Program-made: the position numbers and the translations under genes | Source: an uncultured Oscillospiraceae bacterium | Lineage (GTDB): Bacteria; Bacillota; Clostridia; Oscillospirales; Ruminococcaceae | Assembly (NCBI GenBank): GCA_934462925.1 | Contig: CAKSIT010000006.1 | Coordinates: 97,665-161,664 of the forward strand | DNA: 64,000 bases | Direction: 5' to 3' | Notes under the pieces: model-generated | The model's database searches: none | Told to the model about the DNA's origin: nothing | What the model saw: the letters and a program-made list of their open reading frames with translations, nothing else | Part shown: positions 35,161 to 42,358 of the stretch, piece after piece | Numbering within the stretch: the first letter of the stretch is position 1 | Layout: each line of letters opens with the position of its first letter

Positions 35161-35236
35161 CGGCGTTCCTCCCTTAAAAGGCGCATGAGCGGCGAGCGCC
35201 TGCACGCCCACTCAACGTCAGAATAAAGTCCATGTC

Positions 35237-36337
35237 CTACCTTGTTTCAAAGCGCGGTATCTGCTGCGTTATGCAGTGGATATTCCCGCCGCCGATAAGA
35301 ATGTCCCTCGCGTATATCGGGACGATTTCCCGCGTGGGGAAAAGCTCCGCGAGCTTCTGCCGCGCAGCCTCGTCCGCAGGGTCGCCAAAGAACGGCATTA
35401 CCACCGCGCCGTTTGCGATGTAAAAGTTTACGTAGCTTGCCGCAAGGCGCTCGCCCACCGTGCGCGTGGGCTGAAAGTCCATCGTATCGAGTCCCTCGCA
35501 CTCCTCGGCGGTTATCGTAACGGGCTTGGGGCAGTTAAGCTTATGCACGGTGAACCGCCGCCCCTGCGCGTCCGTTTCGCGCTCGAGAACGTCAAGGCAC
35601 GCCTTTGAAAGGGCGTACTGCGGGTCGCTCTCGTCGTCCGTCCACGCAAGCGCCACCTCTGCGGGCTTTACGAACGCGCAGATGTTATCTACGTGTTCGT
35701 TGGTTTCGTCGTTGTATATTCCGCGCGGCAGCCATACCACCTTTTTAACGCCGAGCGCGTCTTTCAGCCGCTGCTCTATCTGCGCGCGGGTAAGCTCGGG
35801 GTTGCGCCCCGCGCTCAGCAGGCAGGCTTCGGTAGTAATGCACGTTCCCTCGCCGTCGCAGTGTATCGAGCCGCCCTCAAGCACAAAGCCGCTCATGTCG
35901 TACATATCCTTTTCGTACAGGTCGCAGAGCTTTCTTGCCATGCGGTTGTCCTTGTCCCACGGGAAATAAAGCCCGTCCACAAGCCCGCCCCACGCGTTGA
36001 AGCTCCAGTTTATCCCGCGTATCTCGCGCCCGTTCGTAACGAACGTAGGCGCAACGTCGCGCGCCCACGAATCGTCCGAAGACATCTCCACAACGCGGAT
36101 ATGCTCGGGCAGAAGCCTGCGGGCGTTTTCGTACTGCTTTTCGCTTGCGCATACCGTAACGCGCTCGCTGCGCGCTATCGCCTCGCACACCTTTACAAAC
36201 GCCTTTCTCGCGGCGTAAGCGCCATACTGCCACGAATCGCTGCGCTCGGGGAATATCAGAATGCACCCGTAATGCTCCGAAAACTCCGCGGGCATATAGA
36301 ATCCGTCCTCCGACGGCTTTGTATGCAGAACTCTCAT
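35237..36337 (-). CDS. aguA: Agmatine deiminase
   Basis: Converts agmatine to N-carbamoylputrescine and ammonia. About 366 residues of the peptidyl-arginine-deiminase fold. Diagnostic segments: FYMPAEFSEHYGCILIFPER, VVEMSSDDSWARDVAPTFVT, FVLEGGSIHCDGEGTCITTE, NEHVDNICAFVKP and the catalytic Cys in GGGNIHCITQQIPR at the end. Start ATG 36337 follows CTGGAGGA. It is the first gene of the operon, expressed from the promoter at 36392-36420. Confidence 0.95.
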   Translation of the reverse strand: MRVLHTKPSEDGFYMPAEFSEHYGCILIFPERSDSWQYGAYAARKAFVKVCEAIARSERVTVCASEKQYENARRLLPEHIRVVEMSSDDSWARDVAPTFVTNGREIRGINWSFNAWGGLVDGLYFPWDKDNRMARKLCDLYEKDMYDMSGFVLEGGSIHCDGEGTCITTEACLLSAGRNPELTRAQIEQRLKDALGVKKVVWLPRGIYNDETNEHVDNICAFVKPAEVALAWTDDESDPQYALSKACLDVLERETDAQGRRFTVHKLNCPKPVTITAEECEGLDTMDFQPTRTVGERLAASYVNFYIANGAVVMPFFGDPADEAARQKLAELFPTREIVPIYARDILIGGGNIHCITQQIPRFETR

Positions 36338-36391
36338 GCTGTCCTCCAGCCGCAAAAATTCCCGCCAAAAGGGCAGGCGCGGCTTACATTA

Positions 36392-36420
36392 AGTATAGCA
36401 TATCCGCGCAAAAAAATCAA
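36392..36420 (-). promoter_or_regulatory. Promoter of the agmatine operon
   Basis: On the minus strand TTGATT (36420-36415), 17-bp spacer, TATACT (36397-36392), about 55 bp before the aguA start. It lies between the end of the TetR gene and aguA. Confidence 0.65.
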
Positions 36421-36429
36421 CATAAAAAG

Positions 36430-36456
36430 CTTTGGCGGCCCGATATGAGCCGCCGC
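36430..36456 (-). terminator. Hairpin after the TetR-family gene
   Basis: Minus-strand stem GGCGGC/GCCGCC followed a few bases later by AAAGCTTTTTATG. It could end the TetR transcript before the aguA promoter. Confidence 0.5.
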
Positions 36457-36459
36457 GTG

Positions 36460-37089
36460 TTATTTTCCTGATGATTGCGAGATAAGCTGCATAAACACCT
36501 TGTCGCGCTCGAAGCGCCCTTGCGCAAAGCCGTCTATCTCCTTTATCGCCCTGCAGCACGCTGCGCTTGCCTGCGCGAATATCATGCGCGCTTCGTCCTC
36601 CGAAAAGCTTCTGTGACCCATTGCGGTCATAGTCGCCATGCTGTACGCCGTAAGCCACAGGTGCGAGAAGTAGCAGTCGGCTTCTGCGGCGCTCATGCGG
36701 TATATGTCCATAATGCCGCGCCGCACAACTCCTCTGCTGTCCGCGGAAACGCCCGTTACAACGCCGCTTTCCGCAGGCGAGAGAAACAGCAGCTTGTAAA
36801 GCTCGGGTTCTTCCTTGGCAAAGCGAACGGTGTTCATGCCGACGCCCAGAAACGGTATCTTCTCGCGCAGGCCGCTGTCCACGTACTGCTGAAACAGCTC
36901 CTCGGCGGCGGCGCGAACGCCCGCTTTAAGCTCGTCCATGCTGCTGAACCACGTGAATATCGGCCTTGACGACATTCCGAGCGCTGCGGCGACCTCGCGC
37001 GCGGTCACGGCGTCCGCACCCTTTTCCCTTACAACGCTGAGCGTTTTTTCAATTATTTCTTCTCGGGTGAATTTTGCTTTCGGCGGCAT
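36460..37089 (-). CDS. TetR/AcrR family transcriptional regulator
   Basis: 209 residues. The N-terminal HTH reads FTREEIIEKTLSVVREKGAD and AVTAREVAAALGMSSRPIFT then WFSSMDELK, typical of TetR. The C-terminal ligand domain (about 60-205) is helical with a WLTAYSMATMTAMG helix, of the WHG type. Start ATG 37089 has AGAGGAA upstream; longer upstream frames run through the promoter. It lies directly upstream of the agmatine operon on the same strand, so it may regulate it, but no operator shared by both was found. Confidence 0.9.
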   Translation of the reverse strand: MPPKAKFTREEIIEKTLSVVREKGADAVTAREVAAALGMSSRPIFTWFSSMDELKAGVRAAAEELFQQYVDSGLREKIPFLGVGMNTVRFAKEEPELYKLLFLSPAESGVVTGVSADSRGVVRRGIMDIYRMSAAEADCYFSHLWLTAYSMATMTAMGHRSFSEDEARMIFAQASAACCRAIKEIDGFAQGRFERDKVFMQLISQSSGK

Positions 37090-37120
37090 AGCTTGTTCCT
37101 CTTTTCCTGTGTGCGGGCTT

Positions 37121-37181
37121 GTTGCGCAACGCATGATACATAACATACATATATTATAACGCAAAAGGCGCGGTTTGTCAA
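37121..37181 (-). promoter_or_regulatory. Promoter and possible operator of the TetR-family gene
   Basis: Minus strand TTGACA (37181-37176), 17-bp spacer, TATAAT (37158-37153): consensus. A perfect 10-bp palindrome GTTGCGCAAC (37121-37130) lies just downstream, a plausible autoregulatory operator. Confidence 0.72.
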
Positions 37182-37381
37182 GCGCAGAAAACCTGCGCCT
37201 GCCGCAGCAAGGGTTCATGCCGAGGGTTTGCATAAAACTGCGGTTTGCGCGATTGTGCGGCTTTTCTGAGCGTATTACACGCGCGGACAGGCGCGCTGCG
37301 CGGAAAATGCGCTCCTAAAACCACAGGTTTAACGTATTGTTTGCAAACAGGTTAAAATTTGCTTGAGCTGACGAAAAAGTA

Positions 37382-37410
37382 TTGCATTTATCCTTAGTTC
37401 GTGATACAAT
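37382..37410 (+). promoter_or_regulatory. Promoter of the lipoprotein gene
   Basis: TTGCAT (37382-37387), 17-bp spacer, TACAAT (37405-37410). The ~75-bp leader to the ATG contains a direct repeat of the ATAATCTCG type but no clear riboswitch. Confidence 0.68.
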
Positions 37411-37484
37411 AAAGGTAACGAGATTACCATAATCTCGCATAAGCTCTGTTACACTCACTATTTTTTCAGAAAGGACCACACGCT

Positions 37485-38330
37485 ATGAAACTCACTAAAA
37501 TCCTACCGCTAATGCTGCCCTTGCTCCTTACCGCCTGTGTAAACGTTCCGCCCGAAAGCGCGCCCCTGCCCGACGAGAGCCGCGCCGTAACAGAGGAATC
37601 CGCGCAGGATACGAGCCGCGAAAGCGCCGATACCGCCCTTGTCGGCGTATGCGGCGAAGCGCTTGACGCTGCGAGCTTTGAGGAACGCCCCGACTACGCG
37701 CTCAACGACCTGCTTTATTACCGCACGGACTACGGCTACACCGCCCTGTTTGACGGAAAAACCTACAGCAGCCACGACAACCCCGAGTACTTCGACCTTG
37801 AAAATCTGATATGCACCCAAAAGTGCGAAGCGGCGAGCGGCGGCGTTATTATCGTAAACAAGGGCGACAAAATAGGCGGGCTTACCTGCACCGACGCCAA
37901 TGCCGAATATTACATAAACACAACGCGCGGGTATACTAACAACCCGCCCTTCGGGCTTATGAGTTCAAACGTTAGCTTTGAGGGAGAGCTTGAGGTCACG
38001 GGATACGCTGAATGCTTCTACGGGAACGAGGGGTATGTGCAAGCGGGCGAGGTGTTCTTTTACCCCGACGGCGACAGCTGGCAGGGGCTTCCGCTGCCGT
38101 ACGCGGACTACGACCGCTACCTTACATATCACATAAAGGACGATAGCCTTTTGTACGCGCCGTTCAGAATCAGCCTTGATTACTCCGCGTCCGACCTTGA
38201 TATACCGCAGGGTTCTGCGGCGCATATAAAGTGCGTTATCAAGGACTTGAAGCTTAAGTATGTCAACACTAATTTCGGCAGCTATACCATAAGCACGGCA
38301 ACGTTTGTTTCGGCTGAGAGGACAGACTGA
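37485..38330 (+). CDS. Lipoprotein of unknown function
   Basis: 281 residues. A lipoprotein signal peptide ends in LLLTAC with the lipid-modified Cys18. A Ser/Glu/Asp-rich linker (about 19-60) is followed by a globular beta-rich part with many Tyr and Asp residues (for example YFDLENLICTQKCEAASGGV). Two further Cys pairs could form disulfides or ligand sites. I do not recognise a domain. AGAAAGGACC lies before the ATG. It converges on the rubrerythrin gene. Confidence 0.8.
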   Translation: MKLTKILPLMLPLLLTACVNVPPESAPLPDESRAVTEESAQDTSRESADTALVGVCGEALDAASFEERPDYALNDLLYYRTDYGYTALFDGKTYSSHDNPEYFDLENLICTQKCEAASGGVIIVNKGDKIGGLTCTDANAEYYINTTRGYTNNPPFGLMSSNVSFEGELEVTGYAECFYGNEGYVQAGEVFFYPDGDSWQGLPLPYADYDRYLTYHIKDDSLLYAPFRISLDYSASDLDIPQGSAAHIKCVIKDLKLKYVNTNFGSYTISTATFVSAERTD

Positions 38331-38445
38331 TTTAAGCCGGCGTAACCTGTCCTGCGGATACCATTTTATTTACAGACTGCACCGTGGATAAGAACGGCGA
38401 TGTGTGTGAACGCCTGCGCAGCTTCGCCTTTGATTGAACATATGC

Positions 38446-38474
38446 AAAAAGGGCAGCCCATGCGGCTGCCCTTA
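38446..38474. terminator. Bidirectional terminator between lipoprotein and rubrerythrin genes
   Basis: AAGGGCAGCC/GGCTGCCCTT with a 4-base loop; five A on the left give the minus strand a T-run for the rubrerythrin transcript. Confidence 0.8.
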
Positions 38475-38502
38475 AATTTCGCTTTAATATGCGGTTTATC
38501 AA

Positions 38503-39057
38503 TTAACCAAAGTATCTTTTCAGCAGACCCTCGAAAGCCTTTCCGTGTCTTGCTTCGTCCTTTGCCATCTCGTGAACCGTGTCGTGGATAGCGTCGAGAT
38601 TTGCAGCCTTTGCCGCCTTAGCAAGGTCGAGCTTGCCCTGCGTTGCGCCATGCTCGGCGGCAACGCGCTTTGTAAGGTTCTCCTTTGTCGAAGCGGAAAC
38701 CACCTCGCCCAGAAGCTCTGCGAACTTCGCAGCGTGTTCTGCCTCCTCGTAGGCTGCCTTTTCGTAGTAAAGGCCTACCTCGGGGTAGCCCTCTCTGTGA
38801 GCGGCTCTCGCCATTGCAAGATACATACCTACCTCGCTGCACTCGCCGACAAAGTTTGCGCGCAGACCCTCGATTATCTCAGCAGGAACGCCGTTGCTTT
38901 CGCTTGCAATGCCAACTCTGTGTTCGTCTGCGAAAACGAGCTTCTCGTCCGCGTCGTTCTTGATTATCCACTCAACGCGCGCCTTGCACTGGGGACATAC
39001 CTCGGGAGCAGAATCACCGATGTGGACATAACCGCAGATAGGACATACATATTTCAT
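38503..39057 (-). CDS. Rubrerythrin (N-terminal rubredoxin type)
   Basis: 184 residues. Rubrerythrins are peroxide reductases protecting anaerobes. The rubredoxin centre is N-terminal here: Cys5-x2-Cys8 (YVCPICGY) and Cys21-x2-Cys24 (VCPQCKAR), the reverse of the classic domain order. The di-iron four-helix bundle follows with [34 protein letters not shown] and [16 protein letters not shown], providing the Glu and His ligands. Start ATG 39057 has GGAGGAAG upstream. It is transcribed alone between its promoter (39121-39149) and terminator. Confidence 0.94.
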   Translation of the reverse strand: MKYVCPICGYVHIGDSAPEVCPQCKARVEWIIKNDADEKLVFADEHRVGIASESNGVPAEIIEGLRANFVGECSEVGMYLAMARAAHREGYPEVGLYYEKAAYEEAEHAAKFAELLGEVVSASTKENLTKRVAAEHGATQGKLDLAKAAKAANLDAIHDTVHEMAKDEARHGKAFEGLLKRYFG

Positions 39058-39120
39058 AATTTCTTCCTCCATAACGTTTATTTTTGATATCAGTAATCGT
39101 TATTGATTTACCGTGATTAT

Positions 39121-39149
39121 ATTATAACACAGCCAAACAGAATTGTCAA
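39121..39149 (-). promoter_or_regulatory. Promoter of the rubrerythrin gene
   Basis: Minus strand TTGACA (39149-39144), 17-bp spacer, TATAAT (39126-39121): full consensus, consistent with a highly expressed stress-protection gene. TATCAGTAATCGTTATTGATT downstream in two partial inverted halves could be a regulator site. Confidence 0.85.
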
Positions 39150-39201
39150 GTGCTTTCGCAAAATTTTTTTGATTTTTTCTGCCGCCCGTTATGGCAAAAA
39201 A

Positions 39202-39229
39202 GCTCCGCCCATTATTGTGGACGGAGCGC
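39202..39229. terminator. GCTCCGCC...GGACGGAGC hairpin (unoccupied target site)
   Basis: Arms GCTCCGcC and GgACGGAGC around CATTATTGT, preceded by AAAAAA on the plus strand, giving a U-run for the minus-strand transcript of the secreted-protein gene. Nearly the same hairpin flanks family 1 copy C at both sides (42089 and 42311), so this looks like the unoccupied version of that target. Confidence 0.7.
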
Positions 39230-39240
39230 CGTTATATTAT

Positions 39241-39399
39241 GGTCACCTCTAAAAACCTTGTTTGAGTGAAAATGTGTATAGCGCACCGACTGCTTCTTCA
39301 AACCTCCTCGTAAGGCATACAGCCTTACTTCGTCGGCTTTCATCGCATTCGGCGCACTCTACCCATTTTCCCTTTTCAAACCGGTTTTTAGAAGTTCCC
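39241..39399. mobile_element. Family 2 MITE-like element, copy 1
   Basis: 159 bp. The ends are inverted repeats: GGTCACCTCTAAAAACC on the left, and GGGAACTTCTAAAAACC read inward from the right. The pairing continues inward (GTTTGA, GAAAATG, GCGC, CCGA) for about 50 bp. The element is flanked by the 4-bp direct repeat TTAT (39237-39240 and 39400-39403). A small palindrome TAAGGCATACAGCCTTA lies in the right half. No protein is encoded. It sits between the secreted-protein stop and its terminator hairpin. Confidence 0.85.
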
Positions 39400-39409
39400 T
39401 TATGTAAAA

Positions 39410-41236
39410 TCAGCCGAAATACGGGCTTACGTAGTCGGTCCACTCGCCGTATATCTTAACGCCGTTCACCTTGACGAACGGGCGAACGCGGTAGCTGAAC
39501 GCCACATAGCGGTTTGCGCTTATCTTGTGGTTATACGCCGCTTTCTTAGAGGTTTTCGTGACGGTTTTGTCATACATGAACCAGTAGCCGTCGCTGCTTG
39601 TGTACTTGTCTATCTCTATTTCGTAGCCCGTCGCGCCCTTTACTGCGTTCCACTTAAGCGCGTTTTTGGACGTGCCGCGCGTTGCGGTAAACCCGCTTAT
39701 GCTCTTTGGCGTTATCGTGAACTTCACGGTCTGCTTGCCGCTGTAATTGCCCTTGCCCGTGATTGTTACGGAAGCCGTGCCTATTTTTTTGTTGTTCTTA
39801 TAGGCTACGGTGTAATCTGTGCCTTTTTTGAGCTTTACGCCGTCGTACTCAACGGTGACTGCGGGCTTTAACGCTTTGCCCGTGTACGTTTTCTGCTCAT
39901 AGGCGAGCGTTACCTTAGCGTCCTTTATGGAGTCCGCGGAGGGACTGTCGGGCAGCAGGGTGTAGGTAGTCGCCGTTTCGCCGTCCGCGTAGGTCCAGTA
40001 GGCTCTGACGCCGTCCGTTTTAAGCTCCTCCGTGCCGTTTATGCGGGCTTTCTGCATGGGAACGCTGTCCGTTTCCACAACGCCGTTGGACTTTACTATA
40101 GAGTAGTAGGAGTTTACAAACTCATTGTCGCGCCATCTCTCCCACATAACAATCAGCCGCGAATCGTCGAGCGGCGCAGCTGCGGCGTTGCCCACCGTGC
40201 TGCCGTCGGTGTAGTCTGTAAGCCATACTATGCCGCTGCCGCCGTTGCCGCGGGTATCTCCCGCAAGAACGCTCGCGCCGCTGTAGGCGTCTATCACCTG
40301 CATGAAAAGCTGTCTGGGCGCGCCCTCGTATTTGTCGGAATACTCCTTTGCGGAGGCAGCGATAAGCGCTATGCCCGTGTTCACGCTATATATGCCCGTA
40401 AGGAACGCGTTGGTGTAGTTGTCGCCTGTTTCGCCGTAGAATTTGAACGGTAACACGCCCTTGTTGTTGTGTCCGTTCATTCTGCTGCCTGCGTTTACAA
40501 CGTTTACCGCAAAGCCGCGCGGGTATGCGTCGCCGTGGTCTGCGAACACAACCGTGTCTTCGTCCAAAACCAGAACGGACTGGTTGAACGAGTGGCTGCT
40601 GTAGCTGTCATAGAGCGGGTTTTCGGTCATTGTATCGGTTTCAACGCAGAACACCGCGTTCGACTGGTGGCCGTTGTACATCTCCCGCGCGTAGGAGCAT
40701 ATAAGCAGGTCGCCCTGAAAAGCCATTGCGCAGTTGCCTGCCCTGAAAGCCAGACGGGTACTCCAGTCAAGGTCGTTGGGGTAGTATTCAGCCTTGGCGA
40801 GGTACTTGCCCGAGCGGTCGTACTTGTATATGGCGAAGGTGCATATCTTGCCCGTTCCCGCTTCGTCGTAGCAGCCGTACGCTGCATAGAGGTTGCCCTT
40901 GCTGTCGCAGGTAACGCCGCCGACAAGCGGCATTGCGCGCTCTATCTTCACCTCGTCGGGCGTACCGGTAGGGTGCTTTACTATAATAGTTCCTTTGTTC
41001 TCGTCCTCATAAGCGATGGTGTATTTGCCGTTCTCGTCGAAGAAGTCGCTTACAGACGAGCAGTATGCCCAGTTGTTGTAAAGCGCGTTGTTGGTGTGGA
41101 GCTGGTCTTCAAGCGCGGTTTCCTGCGCGGTTATGTTGGCGGTAAGCTTTTTGCCCGTGCCTGCCGCAAATGCGCTCAGCCCCGTTGAAGCGGCGCATAC
41201 AAGCGCCGTCAGCAGGCTCAGTATCCTTTTTTTCAT
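39410..41236 (-). CDS. Secreted protein with beta-propeller-like and Ig/Fn3-like regions
   Basis: 608 residues. A signal peptide (KKRILSLLTALVCAASTGLS, cleavage after AFA) leads into ~400 residues of repeated short strands resembling a WD/NHL-type propeller, with GGVTCDSKGNLYAAYGCYDE and FAIYKYDRSGKYLAKAEYYP. Then comes an Ig-like repeat (VTLAYEQKTYTGKALKPAVT, ITGKGNYSGKQTVKFTI) of the type found in clostridial surface proteins, and a C-terminal Fn3-like domain (ALKWNAVKGATGYEIEIDKY). No sorting signal or membrane anchor is seen. A broken paralogue lies 2 kb away (42359-43287). AGGAGGACGT precedes the ATG. Confidence 0.82.
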   Translation of the reverse strand: MKKRILSLLTALVCAASTGLSAFAAGTGKKLTANITAQETALEDQLHTNNALYNNWAYCSSVSDFFDENGKYTIAYEDENKGTIIVKHPTGTPDEVKIERAMPLVGGVTCDSKGNLYAAYGCYDEAGTGKICTFAIYKYDRSGKYLAKAEYYPNDLDWSTRLAFRAGNCAMAFQGDLLICSYAREMYNGHQSNAVFCVETDTMTENPLYDSYSSHSFNQSVLVLDEDTVVFADHGDAYPRGFAVNVVNAGSRMNGHNNKGVLPFKFYGETGDNYTNAFLTGIYSVNTGIALIAASAKEYSDKYEGAPRQLFMQVIDAYSGASVLAGDTRGNGGSGIVWLTDYTDGSTVGNAAAAPLDDSRLIVMWERWRDNEFVNSYYSIVKSNGVVETDSVPMQKARINGTEELKTDGVRAYWTYADGETATTYTLLPDSPSADSIKDAKVTLAYEQKTYTGKALKPAVTVEYDGVKLKKGTDYTVAYKNNKKIGTASVTITGKGNYSGKQTVKFTITPKSISGFTATRGTSKNALKWNAVKGATGYEIEIDKYTSSDGYWFMYDKTVTKTSKKAAYNHKISANRYVAFSYRVRPFVKVNGVKIYGEWTDYVSPYFG

Positions 41237-41247
41237 ACGTCCTCCTA

Positions 41248-41508
41248 TCAGCCCTTAAGCCCGCGAGCCTGTCTGTCCATGTCCTCTACAACTATGTCGT
41301 AGATTTCGCCGAGGGAGCGGCAATACTCCAGTATCTTCCACGGCTCGTTGGTGTGGAAGTGGAGCTTCGCCACGTCGTCGTCCGCGATAACGAGCAGGCT
41401 GTCGCCCACGAAGTTTTCGGAGATATAGTCGAATATCTCGTCCTCGTCAAGCCCCTGCGCGTCAATAAGAAGCTGCGTGTCGTACCTGAATTCGATTGAG
41501 TCTGCCAT
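41248..41508 (-). CDS. Stand-alone FakA middle-domain-like protein
   Basis: 86 residues. EDEIFDYISENFVGDSLLVI and ADDDVAKLHFHTNEPWKILE closely follow the middle domain of the fatty-acid kinase FakA (YloV/Dak-like) proteins, where an HxH pair (here HFH) and a Cys bind zinc; the Cys appears to be replaced (EFRYDTQ). No ATP-binding Dak domain is fused or adjacent. Such short proteins have been annotated as kinase-related; its own function is unknown. It ends 12 bp before the start of the secreted-protein gene on the same strand, so both are probably cotranscribed. Confidence 0.7.
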   Translation of the reverse strand: MADSIEFRYDTQLLIDAQGLDEDEIFDYISENFVGDSLLVIADDDVAKLHFHTNEPWKILEYCRSLGEIYDIVVEDMDRQARGLKG

Positions 41509-41610
41509 AGTAATTTATCCTTTCATTTTAGCCATTAAAGGCATACTTTTATATATTATCGGCACAGGGTCTGCGAAACTTTAGCCTTTGTGCCGAAAAT
41601 TATCGGCTTG

Positions 41611-41928
41611 TTACTGCTCCTCGAGCATAAGGTCGATTATACCGCCAAGCAGGCGGCGGTTCTGCTCGCTGAGCCTTTGCGACTTCTGCGCGATATCCTC
41701 TGCGGAGGGGTTGGGTCTGTCCGTGCCTGTCAGCAGGTAGTCGGGCGTGGTGTCGAGCGCCCTGCACAGGTTCATGATAAGCTCAAGGCTCGGCGCGGAG
41801 CGCCCCGTTTCGAGGTTTGAGAGGTATTTGTAGTTTACGTCAATCATCTCGCATACCTGATACTGCCTGAGTCCAAGTTCCTTGCGGCGGGCGGCAATGC
41901 GCTTGCCTATCTCAATGTAGTCTGTCAT
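41611..41928 (-). CDS. XRE-family HTH transcriptional regulator
   Basis: 105 residues. The HTH is IGKRIAARRKELGLRQYQVC and EMIDVNYKYLSNLETGRSAP, then SLELIMNLCRALDTTPDYLL; the C-terminal ~35 residues are helical. TGAGGTGATAAC precedes the ATG. A pair of repeated sites (GATAGAATTTCTG at 41985, GATAGAATATTCTG at 42005) lies in the divergent promoter region, the likely operator. Confidence 0.92.
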   Translation of the reverse strand: MTDYIEIGKRIAARRKELGLRQYQVCEMIDVNYKYLSNLETGRSAPSLELIMNLCRALDTTPDYLLTGTDRPNPSAEDIAQKSQRLSEQNRRLLGGIIDLMLEEQ

Positions 41929-41984
41929 GTTATCACCTCAATTAAATGATAGCAGGTATAACGAAAAATAAAAACCGCTTAATG

Positions 41985-42027
41985 GATAGAATTTCTGCTT
42001 GACAGATAGAATATTCTGTGATATAAT
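41985..42027 (+). promoter_or_regulatory. Divergent promoter with repeated XRE-type operator
   Basis: TTGACA (41999-42004), 17-bp spacer, TATAAT (42022-42027) on the plus strand. Two operator-like repeats, 41985-41997 and 42005-42018, are spaced by 20 bp (two helical turns); the second, with core AGAATATTCT, occupies the promoter spacer, so the XRE protein would repress. The promoter points into family 1 copy C; no clear gene lies downstream on the plus strand. Confidence 0.72.
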
Positions 42028-42088
42028 AAGAAAAACCGCCGAAAGTCCATTTGAAAGGAAGAATTTCGGCGAAAGTGAAAAAGGCGAA

Positions 42089-42343
42089 AGGCGCTCCGCC
42101 CATTATGTGGACGGAGCGCCTCAGTCTGTCGAAAAAGTCATTTTTGCCTGCGTATGCGGGCTTTGAAATAACTTTTTTGCCTCGGGCTTCCCGAGGCAAA
42201 AAACACTTCTATCCGCACAAGTGTGCGGTTTGGCGGCAAGCCGTCAAACCGTGCGCGCAGTGCGGATGTTTCGGCGGAAAACCCCCGTATGGGGGTTTTT
42301 CGACGGTCTCAGGCGCTCCGCCCATTATGTGGACGGAGCGCCT
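42089..42343 (+). mobile_element. Family 1 hairpin-flanked repeat element, copy C
   Basis: Core 42122-42310 (189 bp) between two identical 33-bp palindromes (42089-42121, 42311-42343; arms AGGCGCTCCG and CGGAGCGCCT). Core ends CAGTCTGTCGAAAAA and TTTTTCGACGGTCTC form imperfect inverted repeats. Stems: GCCTGC/GCGGGC; TTGCCTCGGG/CCCGAGGCAA; outer TCCGCAC/GTGCGGA with nested GCGGTTTGGCGGC; and ACCCCCGTATGGGGGT. It lies between the XRE promoter and the secreted-protein pseudogene. Confidence 0.86.
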
Positions 42344-42358
42344 TGCCGTTATACAGGG

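Noticed and set aside
34438..35226. A 262-residue frame on the plus strand opposite the HAD and Nudix genes.
   Set aside because: Basic, low-complexity composition typical of antisense frames in GC-rich DNA; the minus-strand genes are unmistakable.
37411..37484. A riboswitch in the lipoprotein leader.
   Set aside because: The leader is short and shows no recognisable aptamer or terminator/antiterminator pair.
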